Assembly (NCBI RefSeq): GCF_031846245.1
Contig: NZ_JAVRIC010000021.1
Span: forward strand, 16,584 to 80,583
Direction of reading: 5' to 3'
Length of the DNA stretch: 64,000 nucleotides
Source: Banduia mediterranea
Lineage (GTDB): Bacteria > Pseudomonadota > Gammaproteobacteria > Nevskiales > Nevskiaceae
This document shows positions 11,557 to 21,898 of the stretch, piece by piece (position 1 is the stretch's first letter; every line of letters begins with the position of its first letter). The position numbers and the translations under genes were made by a program. The notes under the pieces are model-generated. The model was not told the DNA's origin. It saw only the letters and a list, made by a program, of their open reading frames with translations, and did not search any database.

Positions 11557-12132
11557 TTACCCGAGATTCTGCTCCACGAAATCCCAGTTCACCAGCGCCC
11601 AGAAGTGCTCCAGATAGGTCGGGCGCGCGTTGCGATAGTCAATGTAGTAGGCGTGTTCCCAGACATCGCAGGTCAGCAGCGCGGTCTTGCCCTCGGTCAT
11701 CGGTGTGCCGGCATTGGCGGTGCTCATGATTTCGAGCGAACCGTCGCTGTTCTTGACCAGCCAGGCCCAGCCCGAGCCGAAGGTACCGGCGGCCACGTCG
11801 GAAAACTTTTTCTTGAAGTCTTCGATACCGCCGAAATTCTGGATCAGCGCGTCGGCCAGCGCCTTGCCCGGCTCACCGGAATTCGGCGTCAGGCAGTTCC
11901 AGAAAAACGAGTGATTCCAGACCTGAGCAACCTGGTTGAACAGCTTGCCGGACGACTTCATGATGATGTCTTCCAGCGCCATGCTTTCGTATTCGGTACC
12001 AGGAATGATCTCATTGGCAGTATCGAGATATTTCTTGTGATGCTTGCCGTAGTGAAAGTCGAGCGTCTCGGCCGACATATGTGGCGCGAGTGCATCGCGG
12101 GGGTACGGCAGCTCGGGCAACGTCAGGGCCAT
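11557..12132 (-). CDS. sodB: Superoxide dismutase, Fe type
   Basis: Converts superoxide to oxygen and hydrogen peroxide in the cytosol. ATG 12132 gives 191 residues starting MALTLPELPYPRDALAPHM, the usual FeSOD N-terminus, with an agaggaaa ribosome site; the longer frame upstream is not conserved. Metal ligands are visible in LDFHYGKHHKKYLD, WNHSFFWNCL and DVWEHAYYIDY. The GGIEDFKKKFS and AAGTFGSGWAWLV segments fit the iron rather than the manganese form. It lies next to grxD (divergent) and near the peroxiredoxin/trxB pair, a cluster of redox-defence genes. Confidence 0.96.
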   Translation of the reverse strand: MALTLPELPYPRDALAPHMSAETLDFHYGKHHKKYLDTANEIIPGTEYESMALEDIIMKSSGKLFNQVAQVWNHSFFWNCLTPNSGEPGKALADALIQNFGGIEDFKKKFSDVAAGTFGSGWAWLVKNSDGSLEIMSTANAGTPMTEGKTALLTCDVWEHAYYIDYRNARPTYLEHFWALVNWDFVEQNLG

Positions 12133-12211
12133 ATCATTTCCTCTTGGTTGGCTGGGGCCGGCGCGGGGTACGCGGCCTTGCTTTGGGGGTCGCCAGTGGC
12201 AACTGCCGAAA

Positions 12212-12240
12212 ACCTTAGGCCACGACCATGACATTTTCAA
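12212..12240 (-). promoter_or_regulatory. Predicted promoter of sodB
   Basis: TTGAAA (12240-12235) and TAAGGT (12217-12212) on the minus strand are spaced by 17 bases, about 80 bases upstream of the sodB start. The -10 box is a weak match. Confidence 0.35.
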
Positions 12241-12371
12241 GCGAATTCGCGATTGATCGCCAAGTCGCCGAGCGCCTGCCAATGCGTTGACAGACGGGCG
12301 TTCAGCGGGTGTTCGGTTGCCCCCACGAGGCCCAGTTTGGCGGCGGATTCGGAATTGACGGGGCAAACGCC

Positions 12372-12377
12372 TATAAT
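12372..12377 (+). promoter_or_regulatory. -10 box upstream of grxD
   Basis: A perfect TATAAT lies 39 bases before the grxD start. The nearest TTGACG is only 11 bases upstream, too close for a standard -35, so if this is the promoter its -35 is weak or activator-dependent. Confidence 0.4.
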
Positions 12378-12415
12378 CAGCGGCCGCAATAGCCCACGTG
12401 CCCTAGAGGTGGCCT

Positions 12416-12739
12416 ATGGACGCGCTCGAGCGCATTGAAAAGCAGGTTTCCGAAAATCCCATCATCGTCTACATGAAGGGCAGTCCGGATTTTCCCCAGT
12501 GTGGATTCTCCGCACGAGTTGTGCAGGTTCTGAAGTCCTGCGGGGTGGAGTTCGCCTACGTCAATATTTATGAAGACGAGGAGATTTACCGCGCGCTTCC
12601 GAAATATGCGAATTGGCCGACATTTCCGCAATTGTTCGTCAAGGGCGAACTGGTCGGCGGCTGCGACATCACGCTGGATCTCAACGAGTCCGGCGAGTTG
12701 AAGAAGATGCTGGAGGAGGCCGCAGGCCTCAAAGCCTGA
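12416..12739 (+). CDS. grxD: Monothiol glutaredoxin, Grx4 type
   Basis: 107 residues with the signature active site CGFS (PQCGFSARVVQVL, cysteine near residue 33) and the glutathione-binding WPTFPQLFVKGELVGGCD. Proteins of this family bind a [2Fe-2S] cluster bridged by glutathione between two subunits and deliver clusters to target proteins; they are poor disulfide reductases. It is a single-gene unit with its own terminator downstream and diverges from sodB. Confidence 0.97.
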   Translation: MDALERIEKQVSENPIIVYMKGSPDFPQCGFSARVVQVLKSCGVEFAYVNIYEDEEIYRALPKYANWPTFPQLFVKGELVGGCDITLDLNESGELKKMLEEAAGLKA

Positions 12740-12774
12740 TGCCCTGAGAGCAAGTGCATGAGATGTACCAGAGC

Positions 12775-12808
12775 GGCGGCCTGTTTGCGGACAGGCCGCC
12801 TTTTTTTT
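12775..12808 (+). terminator. Rho-independent terminator of grxD
   Basis: A perfect 10-bp stem (ggcggcctgt / acaggccgcc) with a 6-base loop is followed directly by eight T residues, 36 bases after the grxD stop. Textbook intrinsic terminator. Confidence 0.92.
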
Positions 12809-13278
12809 CTGAAATAGAGCGCGCCCCAAGCCACGCCCTGGCCGAGGTCGTTGATCAGCGTACGCAGCGCGGCCACCCGTTTCGTCGCTGACAGCGCCCT
12901 GGGCCAGTCCCTCGACCGATTCGATGGTGTTGTCGGCAGATATTCGCCGGCCTCGCGCAGCGCGGTCGCAAAGTTCACCACGGCGGCCCCTCGGCAGTCG
13001 GTGTCGCGACATACGCGGCGCCACCGGCCGGCAGCCGGCCGCCGCCGTGCGAGACCGTGGCCATCAGCGCGCCGTCGACCGCCCGAGCCTGCGCGCGCCG
13101 CGAAGGCTTCGCCAGCGAGGTGCCCATCAATTCGGCGGACGCACGGAACGCTTCAGGGGGGCACCGATCGGTGGTTGGTCTGCCTGCGTGAATGTCCGGT
13201 TCTGCGAGGGGCAGGGTATACAATAGCCATCTGCGCATCACGCCAGGCCGATCCCGAATCCGCAAGGAGATAAAGACG
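12809..13278. other. Gap between grxD and isocitrate dehydrogenase, possible gene remnant
   Basis: About 470 bases with no gene I can name. On the minus strand two overlapping frames (near 12830-12981 and 12975-13170) have protein-like composition but no family I recognise, and the first runs into the grxD terminator without a stop. This could be the worn end of a lost gene. A TATACAAT at 13217-13224 on the plus strand may be the -10 region for the next gene. Confidence 0.3.
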
Positions 13279-15036
<1,758 letters not shown>

Positions 15037-15105
15037 GCGGTGTCGACACCGGGCGGCCAGCTCGGGCGCGCAAAACAAGAATATTCTCGTACTCAGGAGT
15101 ATCAG

Positions 15106-16080
15106 ATGGCCTTGCCCAAGATTCTGGAAGGCCGGCTCAGCCTGCCGGTGGTATGTTCGCCGATGTTCATCGTCTCCAACCCGGACCTGGTGATCGCGCA
15201 GTGCAAGGCCGGCGTCGTCGGTTCATTTCCGTCACTCAACGCACGCCCCGCCGCGATGTTCGAGCAGTGGCTGCAACGCATCGGCGCCGAGCTCGAGGCG
15301 CACAGTCAGGCACATCCGGAGCAGCCCACCGCGCCGTTCGCCGTCAACCTGATCGTGCATCGGTCCAACGACCGTCTGCTGCATGATCTCGAGCTATGTG
15401 TGAAGTACAAGGTGCCGATCGTCATCACCTCGCTCGGTGCGCGCAGTGACGTCAACGAGGCGATTCACAGTTACGGCGGCATCGTGCTGCACGACATCAT
15501 CAATGACCGTTTCGCGCGCAAGGCGATCGAGAAGGGGGCCGATGGCCTGATTGCCGTCGCTGCCGGCGCCGGTGGGCACGCGGGAACGACTTCGCCATTC
15601 GCGCTGGTGCAGGAAATTCGCGAATGGTTCGACGGTCCGCTGCTGCTGTCCGGTTGCATTGCCAACGGCCGTTCCGTGCTGGCGGCGCAGGCCATGGGGG
15701 CCGATCTGGCCTATATCGGATCGGCCTTCATCGCGACCGACGAGGCCAACGCGATCGGCGACTACAAGCAGATGGTGGTCGATAGCCACGCAGCGGACAT
15801 CGTCTACACGAGCCAATTCAGCGGAGTGAACGGCAACTACCTGAAACCTTCGATCGCCCGCGCCGGGATGGACCCGGATAACCTGGCCGATGGTGACGCC
15901 AGCGCAATGGACTTCGGTACAGCCGAAGTGAGCGACGGTACGGTCGGCCCCAAGGCCTGGAAGGACATCTGGGGTTGTGGGCAGGGGATTGGAGCGATCA
16001 AGGCGATCGAGTCCGTCGGCCAGCGGGTGGAACGCCTGCTATGCGAGTACCAGGCTGCGCGCCGGGCGCTTTGCGGCTGA
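15106..16080 (+). CDS. Nitronate monooxygenase / 2-nitropropane dioxygenase family
   Basis: 324 residues from ATG 15106 (ctcaggag ribosome site just before). FMN-dependent TIM-barrel enzyme of the NMO family, which oxidises alkyl nitronates such as the toxin propionate 3-nitronate. Supporting motifs are LPVVCSPMFIVSNPDLV at the N-terminus, the GADGLIAVAAGAGGHAG phosphate-binding loop with the catalytic-type histidine, LLLSGCIANGRSVLAAQ and MGADLAYIGSAFIAT. It lies 70 bases after the isocitrate dehydrogenase and may be co-transcribed with it. Confidence 0.88.
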   Translation: MALPKILEGRLSLPVVCSPMFIVSNPDLVIAQCKAGVVGSFPSLNARPAAMFEQWLQRIGAELEAHSQAHPEQPTAPFAVNLIVHRSNDRLLHDLELCVKYKVPIVITSLGARSDVNEAIHSYGGIVLHDIINDRFARKAIEKGADGLIAVAAGAGGHAGTTSPFALVQEIREWFDGPLLLSGCIANGRSVLAAQAMGADLAYIGSAFIATDEANAIGDYKQMVVDSHAADIVYTSQFSGVNGNYLKPSIARAGMDPDNLADGDASAMDFGTAEVSDGTVGPKAWKDIWGCGQGIGAIKAIESVGQRVERLLCEYQAARRALCG

Positions 16081-16324
16081 GCGCGTTCGGGGCTCGGCTG
16101 AACGAGGCGTCGCGAGCAGCCAGCTGCCCGGCAGCACAGCGCACAGCGTCATGGCCAGCTGCAAGGTGCCGATGCCGGCCAGTCGGATCGTACCGATCTG
16201 GGATTTTAGCGTGAATCACGCACTGCGTGATGCCGAATTCACCCGCTTTTATGAAAAATTCGGGCCAGAGATTCCGTGGTGCGTCGCAGGTTTGGATGGC
16301 TGATCTGTACCCAGAATGCAAAGT

Positions 16325-16400
16325 TGGCGCCCCGGGTAGGAATCGAACCTACGACCCTCTTCTTAGGAGGAAGATGCTCTATCCACTGAGCTACCGAGGC
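16325..16400 (-). tRNA. tRNA-Arg (anticodon CCU)
   Basis: Minus-strand cloverleaf of 76 bases: acceptor GCCTCGG pairs with CCGGGGC (one G-U), D-stem GCTC, anticodon stem TCTTC/GAAGA around loop CTCCTAA (anticodon CCT), T-arm GTAGG-TTCGATT-CCTAC. The CCA end is encoded. Reads AGG codons. Its 5' side borders the mobile-element region. Confidence 0.97.
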
Positions 16401-16405
16401 GCAGA

Positions 16406-16555
16406 TCATTGCATCTGCCGGAGCAACCGCAATTCCTTGAGGACTGCGGCGAACTGGACCTCCAGCGACGCATTGTCGGCCGACTGAAGGGCTAGCCGGT
16501 GCATTTTAAGCGCAATCTGTTCGACACGCAGCTGTGTGTACCGCTTCAACAGCGG
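16406..16555 (-). pseudogene. Orphan 3' coding tail next to tRNA-Arg
   Basis: On the minus strand a frame running down to a TGA at 16408-16406 reads KRYTQLRVEQIALKMH, LALQSADNASLEVQFAAV and LKELRLLRQMQ. This has the look of a real alpha-helical protein end, but it has no start of its own and joins out of frame to the integrase remnant. I do not recognise the family. It is probably the 3' end of a gene whose 5' part was replaced when the mobile element arrived. Confidence 0.3.
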
Positions 16556-16804
16556 TCCTCTCGGTACTGGCCAATCAGCTCAGGCGTAAGGACGGCGAGC
16601 GGGATGTTCCCCATTTCGCGGTTCAGGGGGCCGGCGCAGCTCTTGGCGGCACCGGGCGAACCAAGGCTTGGCGCGACCTCTGCCATGTAACGATCAATGA
16701 TCACGCCAAGTGTCGCCTTCATTCGAGCGCTCCTCACCGGACAGGTCAGCGCCGAGTTCAATGAGACGTTCCTGCTCCGCTACCCAGCGCTGTCCAGCGT
16801 TTCT
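16546..16804 (-). pseudogene. Tyrosine integrase N-terminal remnant, part 2
   Basis: Two frames joined by a frameshift near 16712: first NAGQRWVAEQERLIELGADL, then ATLGVIIDRYMAEVAP and EMGNIPLAVLTPELIGQYRE. This is the pattern of the arm-type and SAM-like core-binding N-terminal domains of phage or genomic-island tyrosine recombinases. The catalytic domain is missing. The upstream part of the same gene lies beyond the IS630 insertion at 18057-18148. Confidence 0.65.
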
Positions 16805-18056
16805 AGTAGTTAGATTCGCTAAAACATTTACGCAAATGCCTTTTGGTGTGATCATTTGCATCCAGGCACATGGGTACCTGGAGGGTGTGATGGCACGCAA
16901 GACAAGTCGAGCGGCATTGCGAATGTCCGATGAGGAGCGCAGGGAGCTGGAGCGTTTGGCACAGTCGCGCACCGCGGCGCGACGAGAAGTGGAACGGGCG
17001 GGGATCTTGTTGGCCTATGCCGACGGCCGAGGGATCACCGAGATCGAGCGGTCCCTGCACGTCAGTCGTCCGACGATCTACAAATGCGTGGACAAGGCGC
17101 TCGCAGCGGGCGTCGCGTCGGGACTCAAGGACCGTTATCACCGTCCGCGCGAGGCGGTCATTACGGAGAATGCCAAGGCCTGGGTGACCCATCTAGATTG
17201 CCGCAAGCCGGTGGAATTGGGCTTGGCCGCAGAACTGTGGACGTTGAGCGAGTTGGCGCGTTACACGCGCGAGCATGCGCCAGCGGCGGGACACGCGTGC
17301 TTGGCGCAGGCGGGCAAGGCAACGATCTGGAGAATCCTCAACGCGCAGGTGGTCAAGCCGCATCGCATCCGGTACTACCTGGAGCAACGGGATCCGGCGT
17401 TCGAAGAAAAGATGCGCGAGGTTCTCTTGGTGTATCAGGACGTGGCGCTGCAGAACGCGCAGGCTGCTGGCCCGAGCCCACCGGCGGTGATCACCGTGAG
17501 TCTGGACGAAAAGCCCGGAGTACAGGCCATTGAGAACACGGCGCCCGATCTGCCGCCCAAGCCGCGAGCCTACGCGGCGTGGAGCCGAGACCACGAGTAC
17601 GTCCGTCATGGGACGCTGTCGATCCTGGCCGCTCTGGATCTGCATGACGGCCACATCATCGCGCAGGTCCATCCGCGCCATCGCTCTCGCGAGCACATCT
17701 GTCTGCTCAAGGAGCTCGATGCCTACTACCCGGCTGCGTGCACGATCCGCGTGATTCTGGACAATCACTCGTCGCACATCTCGAAGGAGACCATGGCCTA
17801 TCTGGCCACGCGTCCCGGCCGCTTTGTCTATGTGCATACGCCCAAGCATGGCTCGTGGCTCAACCTGATCGAGATGAGCTTCTCGAAAATGGCGCGCAGC
17901 TTCCTGCGTCGCATCCGCGTGCGCTCGCGCGACGAACTCAAGGAGCGCATCCTCAAGGGCATTGCCGAAATGAACGCAGCGCCAACCGTGATGCGCTGGA
18001 AGAAGTTCGACCTCGGGCTGACGTAATTGTCAACGTATTAGTGAATCGAAATACTA
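16804..18056 (+). mobile_element. Intact IS630-family insertion sequence
   Basis: About 1.25 kb bounded by TA dinucleotides (16804-16805 and 18055-18056), as expected for IS630, which targets and duplicates TA. Imperfect 20-bp terminal inverted repeats GTAGTTAGATTCGCTAAAAC (16806-16825) and, inverted, GTATTTCGATTCACTAATAC (18054-18035) match at 16 of 20 positions. It carries one transposase gene. It sits inside the integrase remnant, so it arrived after the integrative element. Confidence 0.85.
16890..18026 (+). CDS. IS630-family transposase
   Basis: 378 residues. The N-terminal helix-turn-helix region includes GRGITEIERSLHVSRPTIYK (residues about 49-68). The DDE catalytic residues sit in VSLDEKPGVQAI, VILDNHSSHISKE and WLNLIEMSFSKM. 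The frame is uninterrupted and the start ATG 16890 directly follows a short leader after the left inverted repeat, so it is probably functional. A decayed relative lies at 40200-40493. Confidence 0.93.
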   Translation: MARKTSRAALRMSDEERRELERLAQSRTAARREVERAGILLAYADGRGITEIERSLHVSRPTIYKCVDKALAAGVASGLKDRYHRPREAVITENAKAWVTHLDCRKPVELGLAAELWTLSELARYTREHAPAAGHACLAQAGKATIWRILNAQVVKPHRIRYYLEQRDPAFEEKMREVLLVYQDVALQNAQAAGPSPPAVITVSLDEKPGVQAIENTAPDLPPKPRAYAAWSRDHEYVRHGTLSILAALDLHDGHIIAQVHPRHRSREHICLLKELDAYYPAACTIRVILDNHSSHISKETMAYLATRPGRFVYVHTPKHGSWLNLIEMSFSKMARSFLRRIRVRSRDELKERILKGIAEMNAAPTVMRWKKFDLGLT

Positions 18057-18148
18057 GGTCTTGAAGGAGCACGTGACCCTGCGGCCATCGGGCAGAGTGA
18101 TGCGAAAGTCGTGGCGCACTTGCTTGAGGGCCCGCTCGCGTCTATCGG
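18057..18148 (-). pseudogene. Tyrosine integrase N-terminal remnant, part 1
   Basis: Minus-strand frame reading RRERALKQVRHDF and RITLPDGRRVTCSFK, the kind of beta-strand-rich DNA-binding start seen in integrases just before an alanine- and arginine-rich helix. It breaks at the right end of the IS630 element and resumes (one base out of frame) at 16804. Its own upstream side is cut by the ISL3 remnant, so no start codon remains. Confidence 0.5.
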
Positions 18149-18852
18149 GCTCTTGTGCAGTTGTATGAGGTAGAAAAGGGATAGCCGCCCGACGCAAGTC
18201 CTTGTAAAACGAAGGTCGTCTAAGCTTTCGAGTACAGGGAACAAATGAGAGCGACTATCCCAGCGGGGATTGTTGGGCTGCGTGGCCAAGTGGTCAATGC
18301 GGTGACCGTGGAAAGTGACGGTGTGATCGGCGTGTCGTGCCGGCGCGATGGGCGGTTCGCGCCGGTCGATGCGGTGACGGGCCATCGAGGTCGACCGAAT
18401 CGCTGGCGGCATCGGCGGGTGTGGGACGTGCCGATGTTCGGCCGTCGGGTGGCGCTGGACATTGAGTACCTGGAGATTGTCATCGGCGCCCGCGACCGGC
18501 GCGTGGAGCGTCTGGACTTCGTCGAAGCCGGCGCCCGGTACACCCGGCGGCTGGCGGAGCTGGTGAGCGCACTGTGTCGTCACCTGCCGATCAGTGCGGT
18601 GTCCCGCTGGACGGGACTGGCGTGGCGGACCGTCAAGGACATGGACCGCGCGCATCTGAAAGCCACGCTGCCGGTGCTGCATCCTCGGGACATTGTCGGC
18701 GTGCGTCTGCTGGGCGTCGACGAAGTGGCCCGCGCCAAGGGACATGACTACGTCACCGTGGTCTATGACCTTGAATCCGGCGCCTTGCTGTGGGTCGGCG
18801 ACGGGCGCACCGCTGACACCTTGAGCCAGTTCCTCGCCGAATTGTCCGAAGA
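18149..18852 (+). pseudogene. Truncated ISL3-family transposase
   Basis: From 18245 the frame reads an ISL3-type N-terminus: VWDVPMFGRRVALDIEYLEI, a helical domain HLPISAVSRWTGLAWRTVK, and LLGVDEVARAKGHDYVTVVY holding the first catalytic aspartate. Similarity stops at FLAELSEDTAAG near 18852, well before the rest of the DDE domain. GGCTCTTGTGCAGTTGT at 18149 resembles an ISL3 terminal repeat. The right half is deleted up to the ssrA terminator. Confidence 0.7.
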
Positions 18853-18987
18853 CACCGCCGCTGGCGGAGCGAGGAATGGCGAGGAGAGAGTGGAATGTGG
18901 CCGGGAACGGCCAATTCGGGCGGCAGGCGAAGTCCGCAGGCTTCCGCAGGAACCCCCAACAACACGCGGGAACCGGCGCAAACAGGC

Positions 18988-19019
18988 AAAAAAAGCCCCA
19001 ACTGATAACAGTTGGGGCT
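18988..19019 (-). terminator. Rho-independent terminator of ssrA
   Basis: On the minus strand a perfect 10-bp stem AGCCCCAACT / AGTTGGGGCT with a 6-base loop is followed by seven T residues, 8 bases after the tmRNA 3' end. Confidence 0.92.
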
Positions 19020-19026
19020 CCAGTAT

Positions 19027-19386
19027 TGGTGGAGGCGGCGGGAATCGAACCCGCGTCCGACAATCTTCCACCCTCGGCTCTACATGCTTAGCTCAGTCCT
19101 TGATTGTCGGCACCGACTACCCGACGAGCAGGGAACGACGGCGCTTAGCTCCTTAGGGTTTTAGTGGATCGGCCAAGAGCGGACGTCACCACGATCTGAT
19201 CTGAGTCGACGCCTGGGTCCGGTGGGATCAGCACCAGCCGGTCAGACGCTCACCGCTATTTAGGCAGCGAGGGCGTAGTTGGAGTCGTTCGCAACTAGCT
19301 TAGGTTACGGAAAAGTTTTACGAGGATTACCGTACCTCGGCATGCACCTTGGATTTCGTGATCACCGTCGAGCCCAGATCGCCCCC
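19027..19386 (-). ncRNA. ssrA: Transfer-messenger RNA
   Basis: 360-base one-piece tmRNA that rescues stalled ribosomes by trans-translation. The 5' end GGGGGCGATCTGG pairs with the 3' end CGCCTCC followed by ACCA, forming the alanyl acceptor stem, and the T-arm GCGGG-TTCGATT-CCCGC is perfect. The tag frame at 19292-19260 encodes ANDSNYALAA followed by TAA, a typical degradation tag ending in LAA-like hydrophobic residues. It is a frequent integration target for islands, and here mobile-element debris lies directly beyond its 3' end. Confidence 0.98.
19040..19059. repeat. Attachment-core-like T-arm sequence of ssrA (copy 1)
   Basis: The 20 bases gggaatcgaacccgcgtccg within the tmRNA T-arm occur again, exactly, at 37799-37818. 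T-arms near the 3' end of tmRNA are standard crossover sites for tyrosine integrases. Confidence 0.7.
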
Positions 19387-19441
19387 AAGTACGTTCTAAG
19401 ACTACCACATGACAGCATAGGTTCCCTGAATGTCCGGCTTC

Positions 19442-21034
19442 TCAGCCGCGCCCGGGCAGTATCGTGGCGCTCGCGCCGGGCGTGGTTTCCGGATAGTCCA
19501 GGGTGTAGTGCAGGCCGCGTGATTCGGTGCGCGACAGCGCGGAGCGCACGATCAGATCGGCGACCACGAGCAGGTTGCGCAGTTCCAGTAGATTCGGGCT
19601 GATGTGGTAGTTGCCGTAGTACTCCTCGACCTCGCCACGCAGCAGGTCGACCCTGCGCAGGGCGCGCTGCAGGCGCTTGTTGCTGCGCACGATGCCGACG
19701 TAGTCCCACATGAAGCGGCGGATTTCCTGCCAGTTGTGCGCCACCACCACATCCTCGTCGGAATCGGTGACTTGCGAGTCGTCCCAGGGATGCAGTGATT
19801 CGGGCCAGCCTTGGGCGGGCAGGCGTTCGTGAATATCGGCCGCAGCTGCTTCGGCGAACGCCAGGCATTCGAGCAGTGAATTGGAGGCCATGCGATTGGC
19901 GCCGTGCAGGCCGGTGCAGGCGACTTCACCAATGGCGTAGAGGCCGTCGATATCGGTGCGCGCCCGCAGGTCGGTCAGTACGCCGCCGCAGGTGTAGTGT
20001 GCGGCCGGGACGACCGGGATCCATTCGGTGGTGATGTCGATGCCCAGTTCCAGGCAGTGTGCATGAATCGAAGGGAAGTGGCTGCGAATGAATTCGGCGG
20101 GGCGGTGAGTGATGTCCAGGTAGACGTGGTCGGCACCGAGCCGCTTCATTTCGTGGTCGATCGCGCGCGCCACGATATCGCGCGGAGCGAGTTCGGCGCG
20201 TGCGTCGAATTCGTCCATGAAGCGGCTGCCGTCCGGGCGGCGCAGTACCGCGCCTTCGCCGCGCAAGGCCTCGGAAATCAGGAACGACCTTGATTCTTCG
20301 TGGAACAGGATCGTGGGGTGGAATTGCATGAATTCCATGTTGCTGATGCGGCAGCCGGCCCGCCAGGCCATGGCGATGCCGTCTCCGGAGGCGCCGTTGG
20401 GGTTGCTCGAATACAGGTAGACCATGTTGGCGCCACCGGTGGCGAGCGCCACGTCCTTGGCGGCGACGGCCTCGACTTCGCCACGTTCGATGTCGAGCAG
20501 ATAGGCGCCGAGCACGCGCTGGCCCTGCGCGTCGATGATCAGGTCCACCGCCATGCATTGCTCACGCACATGGATGTTGGGGTGAGCGGCCACCATTGCT
20601 GACAGCGTGGTTTCCACGGCGCGGCCCGTGGCATCGGCGGCATGGACCACGCGGCGGTGCGAGTGCCCGCCCTCGCGGGTGAGGTGCAGCCGCGTCTGCG
20701 CGGGATCGTCCTCGTCGCGCGTGAAGTCCACACCGCGATTGATCAGCCATTCGATGCTGGCGGGCCCGCGGTCGACGGTGAAGCGAACCGCAGCTTCGTC
20801 GCACAGGCCGGCGCCGGCGATGAGGGTGTCCTCGACATGCGACTCCAGCGAGTCGGTTTCGTCGAGAACCGCGGAAATGCCGCCCTGAGCCCACAAAGTG
20901 GAGCCGCTTTCCAGTGGTCCCTTGGACGCCAAAGTGACACGATGGCCGAAGTCGGCCAGGCGCAGGGCAAGCGACAGCCCGGCAGCGCCGCTGCCGAGGA
21001 TCAGGACTTCCGGCGACTCAGGTCTTTGATTCAT
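19442..21034 (-). CDS. nadB: L-aspartate oxidase
   Basis: Flavoenzyme that oxidises aspartate to iminoaspartate, first step of NAD synthesis. ATG 21034 gives 530 residues starting [20 protein letters not shown] with the FAD dinucleotide motif. Also visible are the succinate-dehydrogenase-like [20 protein letters not shown] and the active-site region [20 protein letters not shown]. It is transcribed divergently from rpoE, the same gene order as in E. coli and many gammaproteobacteria. nadC is at 9.5-10.4 kb; nadA is not in the window. Confidence 0.96.
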   Translation of the reverse strand: MNQRPESPEVLILGSGAAGLSLALRLADFGHRVTLASKGPLESGSTLWAQGGISAVLDETDSLESHVEDTLIAGAGLCDEAAVRFTVDRGPASIEWLINRGVDFTRDEDDPAQTRLHLTREGGHSHRRVVHAADATGRAVETTLSAMVAAHPNIHVREQCMAVDLIIDAQGQRVLGAYLLDIERGEVEAVAAKDVALATGGANMVYLYSSNPNGASGDGIAMAWRAGCRISNMEFMQFHPTILFHEESRSFLISEALRGEGAVLRRPDGSRFMDEFDARAELAPRDIVARAIDHEMKRLGADHVYLDITHRPAEFIRSHFPSIHAHCLELGIDITTEWIPVVPAAHYTCGGVLTDLRARTDIDGLYAIGEVACTGLHGANRMASNSLLECLAFAEAAAADIHERLPAQGWPESLHPWDDSQVTDSDEDVVVAHNWQEIRRFMWDYVGIVRSNKRLQRALRRVDLLRGEVEEYYGNYHISPNLLELRNLLVVADLIVRSALSRTESRGLHYTLDYPETTPGASATILPGRG

Positions 21035-21195
21035 TTCCGATTCGGGCGCCGCACGCACCGGCTTGTTAAACTCCGCGCGCTTGCGGTCGCCGACGGGTGG
21101 ATGTGCGGCAAAGCAAGTGTAACGATTCCGACATATGCGCGGGTGCCCGGTCGCGCCGGTCGCCGGGCAATCCTAGATGCGGCGATGCGGCGGCG

Positions 21196-21792
21196 ATGAG
21201 CGACGATCAGATCGATCAACAATTGGTGGCGAAAGTGCAGGCGGGCGACAAGCGCGCTTTCGACGTGCTCGTTCGCAAGTATCAGAACAAGGTCATTCAA
21301 TTGGTCACCCGCCTGGTTGGCGATGCCGATTCCATGGACGTGGCCCAGGAAAGCTTCATCAAGGCCTACCGGGCGATCAACGGTTTTCGCGGACAGTCTG
21401 CGTTCTACACCTGGCTCTACCGCATCGCGATCAACACTTCGAAGAATCATCTGGTATCGCGCAATCGTCGTCCCGCGCTGCAGGACATCGATGTTCAGGA
21501 CGCGGAACTTTACGGGCATACCGAACATCTGAGCGACGTCGATACGCCGGAGGCGCAGTTGCTCACCGAAGAAATCAAGAGCCAGGTGGCCGAATCCATC
21601 GCCAAGCTGCCGGCGGATCTGCGTCAGGCGGTCACGCTGCGCGAACTCGAAGGGCTCAGCTACGAGGAGATCGCGGAGGTCATGGACTGCCCGATCGGCA
21701 CCGTGCGCTCCCGCATTTTCAGGGCGCGGGCGGCGATTGATGCCGCTATCGCACCATTGCTCGATCACGTACCGGAGCGCTCACAGCCATGA
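21196..21792 (+). CDS. rpoE: RNA polymerase sigma factor RpoE (AlgU)
   Basis: ECF sigma factor for envelope stress. ATG 21196 gives 198 residues. Region 2 (VRKYQNKVIQLVTRLVGDAD to SAFYTWLYRIAINTSKNHL) and region 4 (LPADLRQAVTLRELEGLSYE, then CPIGTVRSRIFRARAAID) are complete. It leads the rpoE-rseA-rseB-rseC-mucD order. RseA is the expected membrane anti-sigma factor, released by regulated proteolysis. Confidence 0.97.
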   Translation: MSDDQIDQQLVAKVQAGDKRAFDVLVRKYQNKVIQLVTRLVGDADSMDVAQESFIKAYRAINGFRGQSAFYTWLYRIAINTSKNHLVSRNRRPALQDIDVQDAELYGHTEHLSDVDTPEAQLLTEEIKSQVAESIAKLPADLRQAVTLRELEGLSYEEIAEVMDCPIGTVRSRIFRARAAIDAAIAPLLDHVPERSQP

Positions 21793-21820
21793 TTTTCGAG
21801 CGGTTATTTTCCGCGTTTGG

Positions 21821-21839
21821 GGAACTTTCTTTACGTTCC
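21821..21839 (+). promoter_or_regulatory. GGAAC/GTTCC inverted repeat between rpoE and rseA
   Basis: GGAACTTT at 21821 matches the -35 element of sigma-E promoters, and with gttcc at 21835-21839 it forms a 5-bp inverted repeat. I do not see a good TCTGA-like -10 at 16-17 bp, so an internal autoregulated promoter for rseA is only a possibility. The unusually long 106-base rpoE-rseA gap supports some regulatory content. Confidence 0.35.
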
Positions 21840-21898
21840 GTGGTTTATGTTGGCAACATGGCGCCACAGTCGGCGCCCCCGGCATTCAGGTAGCAGGT

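Noticed and set aside
12377..13024. Minus-strand frames over grxD and its terminator
   Set aside because: They read through a strong intrinsic terminator and antisense to grxD, with no recognisable family.
19020..19156. Reading frame with GNRTRVRQ through the ssrA 3' end, and a similar one at 37790
   Set aside because: A well-known false translation of tRNA/tmRNA T-arm DNA; the RNA explains the first and the 20-bp att-like copy the second.
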